From: a virus
Length of the DNA: 33,893 bases
Strand: one strand, 5' to 3'
IMG/VR virus record: IMGVR_UViG_3300015360_000121
Location: 1 to 33,893 of that record
Of the stretch, positions 5,791 through 14,982 are shown one piece after another; the first letter of the stretch is position 1, and each line of letters starts with the position of its first letter. Position numbers and translations under genes: made by a program. A model generated the notes under the pieces. It had not been told where the DNA came from and made no database searches. It saw nothing but the letters and a program-made list of their open reading frames with translations.

Positions 5791-8092
5791 GCTTATACAT
5801 TTGAGAAACCCACGCGACAGCGGTGTCAGCAGTTCCTGTACTGTCGCAATGAAATCTTATAATATCATTTGCCGAAAACCTTCCGCAGTAACTGACGGTT
5901 CCGGTTCTTGCTCCCGAACCTGTTTTTGAAGCTCCAAGAACACCGTTAGTCGTATATTTAGACGCCGTAGTCAATTCGGTCGCATCGGTTAAAACTCCCG
6001 TAAAGTTTTTAGATGGACCATAGGGGATATCGCCGGCTCCGGCGCTTAAATTCATCCCTACGCAATAAACGCCGGCCTTACCAATCGTGCAGATTGTCCC
6101 AAGCGTAGAGCTATCGACACAAGAAATATCGGTTCCTGTCGCTGTAATTGTCTCAAACCTTTTAACAATCGTGCTTCCCGATCCATTATTATCAGTGAGG
6201 CTTGATAGCCTAGCTTCACTTGTCGGTTGACCGCCCAAAGCGATTGCTTGCGGAAAGTTTTGTGTAAGGGGTATCACCTTAAAATTAACCTCACGTTTCC
6301 CCTCTCCACTATCGGCACCATCGGTTGCTACAACAGAAGTATCCGGCGTCCCCGTGATTAAATTCTGTTGATACATTAATCTGATAACTTTTCTTGATAT
6401 AGAAGTAAAACTAAAGACATCACAAATATTGTGCGAAGCTCCTGTCTGTGTGTTCGCGGCAGCTCCGAGATGATGGCTCTTAGCAATTGCGAACCCCGGT
6501 TGCGAAACGGTTTGCGTTGCTAAGCCGGTTTCCTGAAGTTTAAATGTAGAGGTGTAATTCACGGCATCATCTACTTGAGAAGCTTTAAGAAAGGTCGCGC
6601 AAACTAAAAATTCTCCGGTATAGGGAGGTATGAAAGAAACCCCCAAACTTTCAGAGCCAGCCGAGCAGGTTAATCCTGTCGGCGGGTTCGTCGTCGAGCA
6701 GGGAAATTGTGCATCTTTTGAAGTCCCGTTCAAGGCCATAGATAAGCTTGCGCTAACTATTTCGGTGTACGCCAGGACTGTGGCAACACCAAGGTCGGGG
6801 TTTGCACCAGAGATTTGAGCGTTAATATGCCAGCCTTGGGTTTCAAGAGTTACTTTTGACGTTGAACTTGAGGGGTAGCGAGTAACAGTATAGGTGAGAA
6901 CAGATGCGTTTGCAGAACCAACCAGGAGGGAGTTATTTATTAGAATATTTCCAGAGTTTATAGCTCCAAAAATAGTAAATGTTTTTGCTCCTCCGCTATG
7001 AGAAAAAACAGCACTCAATGCGACTGGTTGCGAATTAGAGTTGGTAATATCAAACGTAGTTTGAACCATGCCACGCGTGCTCGTGCCATCACTCAATGCC
7101 CAAACAGGAGTATTATCGCCCGTTCCTTGATCGCCGGTAAACGTAGCTTTAACTTCATAAATTCCGGCTGGGAGCGCAGAAAATTTTATTTGCGGGAGAT
7201 CAGTATCAGTCGCGTCAACGGTAGCGATTGGACTAGAAATATCAAGTGTAATAGCCGGGCAATCAGCATCGGTTCCGAAAGCGTCTAACGCGGTCCCGGC
7301 ATTAGTCCAACTGCAACTTGCCGTTGAATTAAAATGTGCGTGAGCAACAATTTCAACGGGGTCCGAGACTAAAATCTCATTTACCGAAGATCCCAGGTGC
7401 ATGCGGTCTAATGTAATAGCTGCGGCATCCGCTGTTGCCGTAATTTTAAGTTTTATAGAGTCACTAGCTGGGCAGATAAAAGCCGCAGTGGCCTGTAGCG
7501 CTGATCCGGTTGTTGGAACAAGATCGGTCGCAGTAGTTAAGTCTGTGCCGTCATCGAGTTCAACTACATAGTTTAAATGAGTCAGAGTTCCAGATTCCCA
7601 TTTGTAATAAAAATTAAGGGAACACGCCCTGTTTTCAAGTCCTTCTGGTACGACATAGTCAGACGAAGTAAAAGTATTGCCATTTGCCGCTGCGTTAAAT
7701 AAAGCTGATTTGGTTCCGTAGAGTGGTACGGAAGACTCGACAGTTAGAGTACCTCCAGAGTTCGTCCAACCGACGGAAACTCCCTGTTCAAAATCGGAGT
7801 TAGATAGAATGTTAACGCCCGAACTTGACCCGCCCGAACCGACCGGCAGGGTTGTGGAGCCATCGTTTGAGAACTCAAGTTGTCCCGAAGAATCATTCCA
7901 TTGAATGAAGGGAAGAGTCGCCGAGTTGTCGTTAAAGCTAAGTTTTATGTTCTCCCCGGCACCTCGTCCGATCCGAAGATCAATCGTTGGGATGCGGTGA
8001 TAATTGGCTGCGTAGGCCACACTAGCAATGGCGATAAGAAACCCCGCTAGAGTAAATTTTTTCTTGTGGTTCTTAATTAGGTTAAACATCAT
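5780..8092 (-). CDS. Large fibre-like protein with N-terminal signal peptide
   Basis: This 770-residue protein begins with two Met codons; the second (ATG at 8089) has GGGAG at a better distance. Residues 1-28 form a Sec signal or anchor (basic KNHKKK, then FTLAGFLIAIASVAYA). The following segment (about 30-85) resembles N-termini of phage and bacterial fibre proteins. A Ser/Gly linker at about 83-92 precedes a jelly-roll-like carbohydrate-binding-type domain (NSDFEQG..GW). The rest is Thr/Ser-rich beta structure, and the C-terminus (about 640-770) resembles a C1q/TNF-like trimeric head. Several Cys residues would suit an oxidising compartment. Its place after the baseplate genes fits a receptor-binding or surface-adhesion role. 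A signal peptide is unusual for a virion fibre. Confidence 0.72.
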   Translation of the reverse strand: MMFNLIKNHKKKFTLAGFLIAIASVAYAANYHRIPTIDLRIGRGAGENIKLSFNDNSATLPFIQWNDSSGQLEFSNDGSTTLPVGSGGSSSGVNILSNSDFEQGVSVGWTNSGGTLTVESSVPLYGTKSALFNAAANGNTFTSSDYVVPEGLENRACSLNFYYKWESGTLTHLNYVVELDDGTDLTTATDLVPTTGSALQATAAFICPASDSIKLKITATADAAAITLDRMHLGSSVNEILVSDPVEIVAHAHFNSTASCSWTNAGTALDAFGTDADCPAITLDISSPIATVDATDTDLPQIKFSALPAGIYEVKATFTGDQGTGDNTPVWALSDGTSTRGMVQTTFDITNSNSQPVALSAVFSHSGGAKTFTIFGAINSGNILINNSLLVGSANASVLTYTVTRYPSSSTSKVTLETQGWHINAQISGANPDLGVATVLAYTEIVSASLSMALNGTSKDAQFPCSTTNPPTGLTCSAGSESLGVSFIPPYTGEFLVCATFLKASQVDDAVNYTSTFKLQETGLATQTVSQPGFAIAKSHHLGAAANTQTGASHNICDVFSFTSISRKVIRLMYQQNLITGTPDTSVVATDGADSGEGKREVNFKVIPLTQNFPQAIALGGQPTSEARLSSLTDNNGSGSTIVKRFETITATGTDISCVDSSTLGTICTIGKAGVYCVGMNLSAGAGDIPYGPSKNFTGVLTDATELTTASKYTTNGVLGASKTGSGARTGTVSYCGRFSANDIIRFHCDSTGTADTAVAWVSQMYKLEP

Positions 8093-8101
8093 CCACTCCC
8101 T

Positions 8102-8713
8102 TTAGACTTCAGTTATAATATCGACAACCGGTTTCTTACCAGCGGCTACGCCGCTATCATCTACTTCAGTATCTGTACTCACCGCAAAAACACTTTCTCT
8201 TACTTGACAGTAGTCCGCGCCGATTAGTAGCTTAACTGCAATATTTCCAGCTACGGTATAGCCAACAAATCTTCCACCCTTAATCTTTACTCTGGCAGCA
8301 CTTATCTCAAGAGATACAGTGTCTGCCCCTTTTGTATAAACAACCGCAGGCTTAAAGTCGATCTCAATACCGCTTACATTTACTGAAACCCTGGTATTAA
8401 TTGTTGCATTATCCAGGACTAAAATTCGCCAACCAGAACTTGCCGCAGCTACCGCCGCAGCTAAGGTAGCGTGTGTGGCCCCAGCAGCCGCTCCAACAAC
8501 TGCGTCGTAATTTAATAATTGAAGAGTTACTGTATCCGTAACAGTTTCAAAATATTTCAACCATAAATCTACGAAATAAAATATCCAGTTATGTTCTTTT
8601 GCTGGAGGTCTATCCCCAGAAGTATAACCGGTAAGTTGTCTACCGGCTGTTGGAGCTTGGATTTTACCCGCTGCACCATCAGTCCAGTCAATGTGATTAG
8701 TTGGCTTGGCCAC
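8102..8713 (-). CDS. Tail fibre/spike-like protein
   Basis: This 203-residue protein starts with a short segment (MAKPTNHIDWTDGAAGKI) followed by GDRPPAKEHNWIFYFVDLW (34-52), a pattern typical of the baseplate-attachment N-termini of phage fibres. A helical stretch and then repeating beta segments with alternating Val/Ile (about 95-185) suggest a short beta-helix such as in tailspikes. It lies directly after the DUF2612-like baseplate gene and before the large fibre protein, matching the usual order. No enzymatic motif is visible. Confidence 0.7.
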   Translation of the reverse strand: MAKPTNHIDWTDGAAGKIQAPTAGRQLTGYTSGDRPPAKEHNWIFYFVDLWLKYFETVTDTVTLQLLNYDAVVGAAAGATHATLAAAVAAASSGWRILVLDNATINTRVSVNVSGIEIDFKPAVVYTKGADTVSLEISAARVKIKGGRFVGYTVAGNIAVKLLIGADYCQVRESVFAVSTDTEVDDSGVAAGKKPVVDIITEV

Positions 8714-8735
8714 GTCTTAACCCTCCATGTTTAAT

Positions 8736-9434
8736 TTAGGAGTCATATACTCCACCGACTATCGGGTCTTCAAATCCTGGCCCATAGCCCTCTGTTCCAA
8801 TATCAATAAAAGTATCTTGCGCATAGGCGAAAGGTAATTCAACTCGGTACATCTCGGCATACATACCGTTATTGCTCCCGGCATCATTCGCGTACCCAAG
8901 TCCAAAAACGTCGGGATTATTGTCTTCATAAGAAAAAGCTTCTGTCGCGTGGGCGAAGACTATATGGGCAATCCTAACCCCGCCAGCTAGGATATCTTCA
9001 AGATTCATGATGATACTATTTCTTTCGGCTTGAGTTGGGATTTCAGCCGTACCAGTCAATACAACTTCCCCGTGACCTAGATTGGTATATTTAATCCAAG
9101 CTGTGGTTACAAGAAGATTGAAAATATCAACTAATTTTTCGGCATTGCCTTGAGAGGTATTTTTCCCGATTTGAATATAGATTAAATTCCTATACCCTGC
9201 GTCGGTTTGACCCCCTCTTTCAACTCCAACAATTTCTCCGATAGTCTCTAATTGAGATCCGACCGCCGCATCTATATCTATTAAATCCGTAACTGCACTT
9301 ATTGAAGCATCTTCTAAATCTTGAATCTGCTCGACAATGGCTGTAAGAAACCCCTCAAAACGCGGTTGCTTCTTGTACTGAGTTATCAATCTCGACAAGG
9401 CATCAACTATATGGGTGGTTATCTGTGTGACCAT
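8736..9434 (-). CDS. Baseplate protein, DUF2612-like (tail protein I position)
   Basis: The 232-residue protein has the DUF2612 pattern: a helical N-terminus (DALSRLITQYKKQPRFEGFL), then LETIGEIVGVERGG (61-74), a DAGYRNLIYIQIGKNTSQG segment (77-95), and a later small beta domain. In Mu-like and Pam3-like phages this type of protein follows baseplate J and links the wedge to the fibres. Here it is separated from baseplate J by one gene of unknown function. The C-terminal tail is rich in Gly, Tyr and acidic residues and may contact the fibre encoded next. Confidence 0.82.
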   Translation of the reverse strand: MVTQITTHIVDALSRLITQYKKQPRFEGFLTAIVEQIQDLEDASISAVTDLIDIDAAVGSQLETIGEIVGVERGGQTDAGYRNLIYIQIGKNTSQGNAEKLVDIFNLLVTTAWIKYTNLGHGEVVLTGTAEIPTQAERNSIIMNLEDILAGGVRIAHIVFAHATEAFSYEDNNPDVFGLGYANDAGSNNGMYAEMYRVELPFAYAQDTFIDIGTEGYGPGFEDPIVGGVYDS

Positions 9435-9456
9435 TTTTACTCGTCAATAGTTACGC

Positions 9457-9993
9457 TTAAGAAAGTAAAGTTACAGCGTGATAGCGAATTTTGTATTTAA
9501 ATATATTACTCGCATGGCCGGTAGCAAATACCCCAGTTGCGTTTGTAATTTGAAGGGCTTTATTTGCTGACGCGGATAATTCTTGATAAACCGTGGAAGA
9601 GGATACATACGCCGCACTTGGTTGCTTTAGGATAAGATGCTCGTCGGCAGCGGCGGTAATGAAGGCAACATCAATAGCTGCTACGTCTACCCCAGAGGTT
9701 GCATACTCGATAGATACATCCCCGCCCGAAGTAAATGCAGTAGTCGTGTAGTCGTGGAAAAGTTCAATCTCATCAACTACCAAAAGAATCCCAGCACCTG
9801 GCGCAGCAATGAGTACGACCGGAGTGGTAAACATTGTGGTGATATTTGTTTGAGACAGAGTTCCAGATGCCTCTAGAATCTTAGGCGCTGCTCCGAAAGC
9901 GTCGTCAATTTCAGAACCGAGAAGAAAACCTTTTCGATTCATTTGACTTCCAATTTTATTTAGAAGTGCTTTTTCTGCTGCTGATAATCCCAT
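9457..9993 (-). CDS. Hypothetical structural protein between baseplate J and DUF2612-like protein
   Basis: I do not recognise a named family in this 178-residue protein. It has a helical N-terminus (MGLSAAEKALLNKIGSQMN) and then a mostly beta, Ala/Val/Thr-rich body without Cys, typical of small virion proteins. The length and composition suggest a single beta-sandwich domain. Its place inside the baseplate cluster, between genes that are usually adjacent, makes a baseplate or fibre-attachment role likely. Confidence 0.65.
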   Translation of the reverse strand: MGLSAAEKALLNKIGSQMNRKGFLLGSEIDDAFGAAPKILEASGTLSQTNITTMFTTPVVLIAAPGAGILLVVDEIELFHDYTTTAFTSGGDVSIEYATSGVDVAAIDVAFITAAADEHLILKQPSAAYVSSSTVYQELSASANKALQITNATGVFATGHASNIFKYKIRYHAVTLLS

Positions 9994-10004
9994 ACTTAAT
10001 TCTC

Positions 10005-12098
10005 CTATAAGACATTAATTAACGTGGTTGAAGTATCAAAATCCGCAATCTCTTGCGATCTTATAACAATATTTGCATCGTACCCGCCGAATAGGTAGGT
10101 GTGTACTCCTGAGCCAGCACTAACAAAAGGTAGCGCGGCGGATACTCTATCGGCTGCAACTTGAAAATTATTCGCATTTGGTACCGTAACTATCGTAAAC
10201 ACACTCGTACTATTTAATCCAGAGGGGAGAGTACCCGAAGTGCTGAATTTAACCCTGTCCCCCACCGAACGACCGTGGGTAACATGGAGAAGATTCATCG
10301 TACCCGAAGAGTTAACTGCGGTAAAGGCAGAAGACCCGGAAACTGGCAGGGCAATAGTTGATAGACGTACTACTGCGCTGAGGATTCCCGGAACAGTATC
10401 AATAGAACAAATGAGCCTCGGGGTTACAATAACGTCAGTACCAATCCCAAGTGCATCCCCTGCTGCAACAATTGCATTTTCAATCTGAACTGCGCCGTCT
10501 GCGGGAAAAAGATTGGGATCATCCACTATATCAATTTCTATATGGACGGGTATCGCCGTTGGTCTTGAAAAACCAACATTATGCTCAAACCCTTGGGAGT
10601 CTTCAACTGCCTCAAGTTCTGTACCGTAAGACTCTATTCCAGCAGCAACGACATCAAAAAGAGCCGCAGCAACAGCCGCATTAGTCCCCCCTTGAACAAC
10701 AACTTCGACAGAATTCGGAGGTCTACCATCCGGGTCAGTAACATTGGTTTGATTTTCAAATACAATGGCGTTAGTAACATCCGCAATTGCTAAAATTTTA
10801 GCTAAGATCGCATTTACAGTGGCTCTACCTGCAACAGCAAGTTCACTCAGGCGGCGAGTTTTTAATAGTGCATCGGTTTCGGTATCAGCTCCAATTACGA
10901 TATCCAAAGCGTTAGTTGCTGAGCTCCATCCGGTTACTGGGGTTTCAATTACTGTTAGCCCGCCCGCTGGCGCGGGGGTGGCCCCTGCGGTCTGTGCGCT
11001 TACGGCAACATTAACTTGGGGAAGGGCACCCGAAAGGGTTTCTACTGGGGAAATAGTTACCCCCAAGACTTCTTGCCCTTGTTTCGTAACTGCGAAACTA
11101 AACCCGGAATTGCCATCAATTGCGTCAGTTCTTGCACCTTGATCGGCATCAGTGATCGTAACAACCGCTCCGACCGAAGTGGCTACATACTTAGCATCAG
11201 CATTAATAGCCGAGGAAACTGCTGTGGCAACAAGGGTTGCACTATCTCCGGTTACAACTCCGGTAACTTCTATACTTCTACTTAAGGCAGCGGCACCGCC
11301 AGGAATAGATGTACCGTTATTATCAACATCAATCCAGACACCGACGGATCCATCCTCGTCGTTTATGCGAAAATACTTACCATCTAAAGATCCCGCGACA
11401 TCGGCAACAGTGGTGATAGAGGTTATTTCATTGGTGGTTAAAGAATTAGCTCCGACAATTAAAAGAGGCTGCGGGGTTGAACCGTTCGAAGAAGTAAAGG
11501 TGATTATAAACCCAGCGGTAAAACTTCCGGTTACTGTTACTGAGTCTAAATTTACCAATGCCTCAAGTTTAGTATCGACTGCGGCGGCGTTATCACTAGA
11601 AAGAATTGCCGCAGTCACTTCCCCATCAAAATTTAAGGTAAAACTTCCTGCGTCTGGGACTTGAGAAAAAGTTATGGTTTGAATTTCATCAACCCCAGCA
11701 GCTATAGTTGCGCTTGCCGAGGTAAGGAACTTTGCAGCAGGGTTTCCAGCGACTGAAACTATTCTATCCGCTGGAATAACGGTTGCTACCGTTCCAAAAA
11801 GAGTAAGTGTGCCGGTGGATTTAGTTGCTGATTTTCTTACTGATCCGGTGAGGGATACGACATTATCTAAAGATACCCCTTCAGCACCCGTGGGGTTTAG
11901 ATTATTATAAATGTCTTCAAATAATTGCCAGATTAAAGATTCTCTTTCGGAAAAAATTCCTAAGAGTTGGCCCAAGGGAGCTCTTTCGTCTAAATTTACT
12001 GAATTTCCAAACGTTCCTCGAAGAGAAGATTTAATCTCATCTCGGATATCTTCAATGCGCTTACGGTTAAACCCAGTTGTATTTATCCCAAAGGCCAT
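10005..12098 (-). CDS. Baseplate J-like wedge protein (Mu gp47 family) with inserted beta domains
   Basis: The ends match the baseplate J family: an N-terminal helical part (MAFGINTTGF to about 90, with LLGIFSERESLIWQLFEDIYNN) and the core KTRRLSELAVAGRATVNAIL (413-432) followed by GRPPNSVEVVVQGG. The family is usually about 350-400 residues; this one has 697. The excess lies in two inserted beta-rich domains (about 136-235 and 236-345) and a further one near the C-terminus (about 600-680). The protein forms the baseplate wedge ring around the hub. Its start ATG overlaps the end of the gp25-like gene by one base. Confidence 0.9.
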   Translation of the reverse strand: MAFGINTTGFNRKRIEDIRDEIKSSLRGTFGNSVNLDERAPLGQLLGIFSERESLIWQLFEDIYNNLNPTGAEGVSLDNVVSLTGSVRKSATKSTGTLTLFGTVATVIPADRIVSVAGNPAAKFLTSASATIAAGVDEIQTITFSQVPDAGSFTLNFDGEVTAAILSSDNAAAVDTKLEALVNLDSVTVTGSFTAGFIITFTSSNGSTPQPLLIVGANSLTTNEITSITTVADVAGSLDGKYFRINDEDGSVGVWIDVDNNGTSIPGGAAALSRSIEVTGVVTGDSATLVATAVSSAINADAKYVATSVGAVVTITDADQGARTDAIDGNSGFSFAVTKQGQEVLGVTISPVETLSGALPQVNVAVSAQTAGATPAPAGGLTVIETPVTGWSSATNALDIVIGADTETDALLKTRRLSELAVAGRATVNAILAKILAIADVTNAIVFENQTNVTDPDGRPPNSVEVVVQGGTNAAVAAALFDVVAAGIESYGTELEAVEDSQGFEHNVGFSRPTAIPVHIEIDIVDDPNLFPADGAVQIENAIVAAGDALGIGTDVIVTPRLICSIDTVPGILSAVVRLSTIALPVSGSSAFTAVNSSGTMNLLHVTHGRSVGDRVKFSTSGTLPSGLNSTSVFTIVTVPNANNFQVAADRVSAALPFVSAGSGVHTYLFGGYDANIVIRSQEIADFDTSTTLINVL

Positions 12099-12451
12099 TA
12101 GATTAGTGCCTCACTGAAATTTATTTCGCCGTCGACAGTCGTAGCTCTCATGTCAACACTGAGGGTTCTTGTTACTTTGTCTAAATTCAAGTCAAACTCA
12201 AGCAAAGAGACTATTCCGGGGGTAAAGATAATCTCGTTTATAAAAATAGACTCTACAATTGCCGGGTCTACAATCTTTTTAAAGATCTGTTCGAAATAAG
12301 GAATACCCAATCTTACATCTAAAAACCATTCACCAAAAGAGGTTTTGAATTTCTGGATAATAAATTGGCGAATTTCCTCTTGCCCCGAGGTCATTACTAA
12401 TTCCCCTTCGGATATGTCCCAGTCGCCAGTTGAATCAATTCCTATATTCAT
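12098..12451 (-). CDS. Baseplate wedge protein, gp25-like (GpW/DUF2634 type)
   Basis: At 117 residues this is typical of the gp25/GpW lysozyme-like wedge proteins. The pattern is a short beta N-terminus (GDWDISEGELVMTSGQEEI), the conserved helix (QFIIQKFKTSFGEWFLD), then RLGIPYFEQIF and a C-terminal beta hairpin. These proteins join the sheath to the wedge and sit directly before baseplate J in most contractile systems, as here. Confidence 0.87.
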   Translation of the reverse strand: MNIGIDSTGDWDISEGELVMTSGQEEIRQFIIQKFKTSFGEWFLDVRLGIPYFEQIFKKIVDPAIVESIFINEIIFTPGIVSLLEFDLNLDKVTRTLSVDMRATTVDGEINFSEALI

Positions 12452-13009
12452 CTAAGAAACAGCCCTCACCGCGTCCGTTAGGGGTAACGGCCCAACCGCT
12501 GGAGGAGTTGAGTCGAGGCCCACCGTAGTTATAGTATGGAGTAAAAAGGCATCTCTCATCTTTAGGGGAAGTTCGGAATTAGCCGCATCAGAAACCGATG
12601 GAGAATCTTTAAGTTCTTTTAATTTATTAACTCCCGCCGTCTTTGACGGGGTGTCTAGGGTTGTAGTAGTGATAGAAGACCAAGTTGTTGCGTTAGATGG
12701 AGCACCGATAGAAGAACCCACTCCCATAACCGCAGTAGTGGAGGTAATAGCACTAGCCCAAGAGTTCGCAAAGTTTGTCACTCCCTCTTCTACATTATTT
12801 GTCGGAGTTAGTGCCTCCAATTGAGCCTTAAAAATTGCCTTACTAAAAGTATAGACTATATTCGGGCCTTGGATTATTTGACAAACGAGTTTATTTGTAA
12901 CCATCGAATCGGCCCAATCCGATATATTCTTAGCCCCATCACTACCTCTGGTAGGGGGCACTTGGGCTTTAAAGCTTGATTTCCATAAAGCTAAAGAATC
13001 AACGCTCAA
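12452..13009 (-). CDS. Hypothetical baseplate-region protein
   Basis: This 185-residue protein has no family I can name. It is rich in Ser, Thr and Ala, with a region of tandem Thr (SSITTTTLDTPSK) and a C-terminus with several Pro. It lacks Cys apart from one in the middle and has no signal peptide. It lies between the spike and the gp25-like wedge gene, ending one base before the next start, so it is very likely part of the virion or its assembly. Confidence 0.68.
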   Translation of the reverse strand: MSVDSLALWKSSFKAQVPPTRGSDGAKNISDWADSMVTNKLVCQIIQGPNIVYTFSKAIFKAQLEALTPTNNVEEGVTNFANSWASAITSTTAVMGVGSSIGAPSNATTWSSITTTTLDTPSKTAGVNKLKELKDSPSVSDAANSELPLKMRDAFLLHTITTVGLDSTPPAVGPLPLTDAVRAVS

Positions 13010-13013
13010 TATA

Positions 13014-13700
13014 TCATTCCTTAATGAGAGCTAAGAAGGTTTTTATTTTCAAAAAACTTGCGATGTTTATTGGGACACTAGAGGGGCCTAAAGCTGTACC
13101 CACGGTCAATGCCATAATAGCATCAATCATTTGGTCTACAAGATCTAATAAGTCTATTGTACCATTGCCGATGGTAATCTTCCCTGTTTTGCCCACCTTT
13201 ATTTTACCCAGTAAACCATTAATCTCGATATCACCATTTTCAGATAAAAGGATTTTAGAGTTCCTATATCTAACCGCTAGTTTGTTTGGCTCTACCGGCA
13301 CTTGGTCTAGCAAAGAATACCCTCCGGGTATGGCTACCGCGTCGGATAGGTCGTGCATCCGGCTTACTAGGGGATCAACCTGGCCTCCGAAACTCTTCCA
13401 CTGCTCTAAACTTCTTTGCGCGAAGATTAAAATTACCCCATCTCCTTTCTTAAGAGGAAAGGTAATAGCGGCGGCATTCGCTCTTGGGAAGATAATCGGA
13501 ACATCGCTCAAATCTGGTATCGGAACAATTGTACCGTCGGTGTACTCTCTTTTAAAAGCGGGGGTTATTGTGGCTAGGTTTTTCGTTGGGTTATAAGACT
13601 TTATTGTCCCCGGCATACAGGTATTGAGTGAAATCTGGGAATAAATCAAAGCTTCTTCGATTACTTCGCGGAGTGTTGGTGTTTGTTTCTTTAAAGTCAT
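13014..13700 (-). CDS. Baseplate central spike protein, Gp138-like
   Basis: The first half matches the Gp138 N-terminal (OB-fold) type: MPGTIKSYNPTKNLATITPA (29-48), then PDLSDVPIIFPR, then FPLKKGDGVILIF. The second half holds short beta repeats (GDIEINGLLGKIKVGKTGKI, then TIGNGTIDL) of the kind that form a trimeric beta-helical needle, ending in a hydrophobic helical tail. The role is the membrane-piercing spike at the hub. It overlaps the hub gene by one base. The family also covers trimeric spikes of Mu-like and P2-like phages. Confidence 0.87.
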   Translation of the reverse strand: MTLKKQTPTLREVIEEALIYSQISLNTCMPGTIKSYNPTKNLATITPAFKREYTDGTIVPIPDLSDVPIIFPRANAAAITFPLKKGDGVILIFAQRSLEQWKSFGGQVDPLVSRMHDLSDAVAIPGGYSLLDQVPVEPNKLAVRYRNSKILLSENGDIEINGLLGKIKVGKTGKITIGNGTIDLLDLVDQMIDAIMALTVGTALGPSSVPINIASFLKIKTFLALIKE

Positions 13701-14653
13701 TAGGCTGTAGTTAAAACCGTATTTGTGAAGAGTGTATTTAGCGAGATACTCGTACTTATGTGTTCGGCCTCAACTTCTGAGACCCAAGCCTCGCCGTGAG
13801 TATCCCCCTCAAAATTAACTGTCTGAACTTTATACCAAGATACTTCCGGGGGTGTCCCAAGTCTGACCGCTGCTGCGGGTATAATACGGGGATTAAGAAG
13901 GGACTTAAATAATATAGAGCCCCCCTCTTTTCTTTCAACCCTACCGAGTAATCCAGTTTTGGACGTGACTATAACTGCTGTATCTTTTGTTGGTTCTCTA
14001 TCTTTCGTAACAACTATGGCCCCGTTTTGAATTGACCAATCAAAATTATAGGTCTTAGATAAATTATCAAGAGCAATCTTGGGTGAGCCGCTAATAGTTA
14101 AGCCAAACGGCAAAAAAGCACTAGTTATCGGCGGTATATTTGAGCTATTTGGCTTAATAGCTCCCGGAAAAAAAATTGAAATATCCGAAGTTAATTCAGT
14201 TATGACTGATTGAACTGGGGTGCCAGCTAAGAACCCCTTATCGGTATGGGCAGTATCCATGGCAACTTGGCCTTCTCCGCAATTTAGTGTCGTTATAGTA
14301 TCCGGGGGATTACTCACATGAACCACAGAAGTGCTCTCTGAAGAATTGCTTATGTCACCGATAAAAATTGTTGAAATTAAATCTCTATACCCCGCCTCAA
14401 GGACTATTTTTAATTCTCCCTTATCGAAGAAATTTCTGGATTCTGGGCTTAGATTATAAATTTCTATTGTGGCTTTATTGGGACTGGACTCTGAAGTTTT
14501 GCCGATTTTAAACTTAATCCTAACGCCGCCAACTTCTCTTTCATTTCCCGACGCATCTTTTTTTTTCGTGGTTATGCTGTCGAATATCTTAGCTATACCT
14601 GTCTTAAAATTTAGTGCCGTTACCCTGGCTTGTCTTATATATAGTCTTGCCAC
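13700..14653 (-). CDS. Baseplate hub protein (gp27/gpD-like)
   Basis: The protein starts as a beta-barrel hub: RIKFKIGKTSESSPNKATIEI, then YNLSPESRNFF, then LEAGYRDLISTIFIGDI, which is the standard N-terminal pattern of Mu gp44/P2 gpD-type hubs. The middle contains GSPKIALDNLSKTYNFDWSI (193-212), another family hallmark. The hub forms the channel connecting the tube with the spike encoded next. Length (317) is normal. It overlaps the plug gene by one base, consistent with translational coupling. Confidence 0.87.
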   Translation of the reverse strand: MARLYIRQARVTALNFKTGIAKIFDSITTKKKDASGNEREVGGVRIKFKIGKTSESSPNKATIEIYNLSPESRNFFDKGELKIVLEAGYRDLISTIFIGDISNSSESTSVVHVSNPPDTITTLNCGEGQVAMDTAHTDKGFLAGTPVQSVITELTSDISIFFPGAIKPNSSNIPPITSAFLPFGLTISGSPKIALDNLSKTYNFDWSIQNGAIVVTKDREPTKDTAVIVTSKTGLLGRVERKEGGSILFKSLLNPRIIPAAAVRLGTPPEVSWYKVQTVNFEGDTHGEAWVSEVEAEHISTSISLNTLFTNTVLTTA

Positions 14654-14976
14654 TAGGTAGTGCTTTCAACATAAAATAAATTAACATCGTTACTAAAATT
14701 TAATCTGTTGGGCTGTGCATTATTCCCCGACTCATCGGCCAATAAAAAATATCCTTTTGGCATTCTAGAATCCTTAAACCTAGAGGTAAGGTTTAAATTT
14801 ACAAGAAGAACTACACCCTCTACAATCGGGACTTCAGATACGTCTAGAATATCCATCATCCACCTGGATGTTCTTTCAGTGTAGCGAAAACTTAAAACAA
14901 AAGTAGTTCCCTCCAGACCTATACTAAGAGTATACGCCGGGATATCATTTCTAATTGGGATTTTTAAAATAGCCAT
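14653..14976 (-). CDS. Small baseplate plug protein (Pam3 gp18-like)
   Basis: This 107-residue all-beta protein has the pattern I-P-I-R-N-D-I-P-A-Y near the start, then TTFVLSFRYTERTSRWMMDI and a C-terminal FSNDVNLFYVE. Small proteins of this pattern sit between the Dit-like and hub genes in Mu/Pam3-type phages; in Pam3 the counterpart plugs the baseplate. The function is inferred from order and pattern. Confidence 0.75.
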   Translation of the reverse strand: MAILKIPIRNDIPAYTLSIGLEGTTFVLSFRYTERTSRWMMDILDVSEVPIVEGVVLLVNLNLTSRFKDSRMPKGYFLLADESGNNAQPNRLNFSNDVNLFYVESTT

Positions 14977-14982
14977 TTTTAC

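Noticed and set aside
10240-11664. Plus-strand open frames opposite baseplate J
   Set aside because: Low-complexity Ala/Val/Thr translations mirroring the sense codons, no initiation signals.
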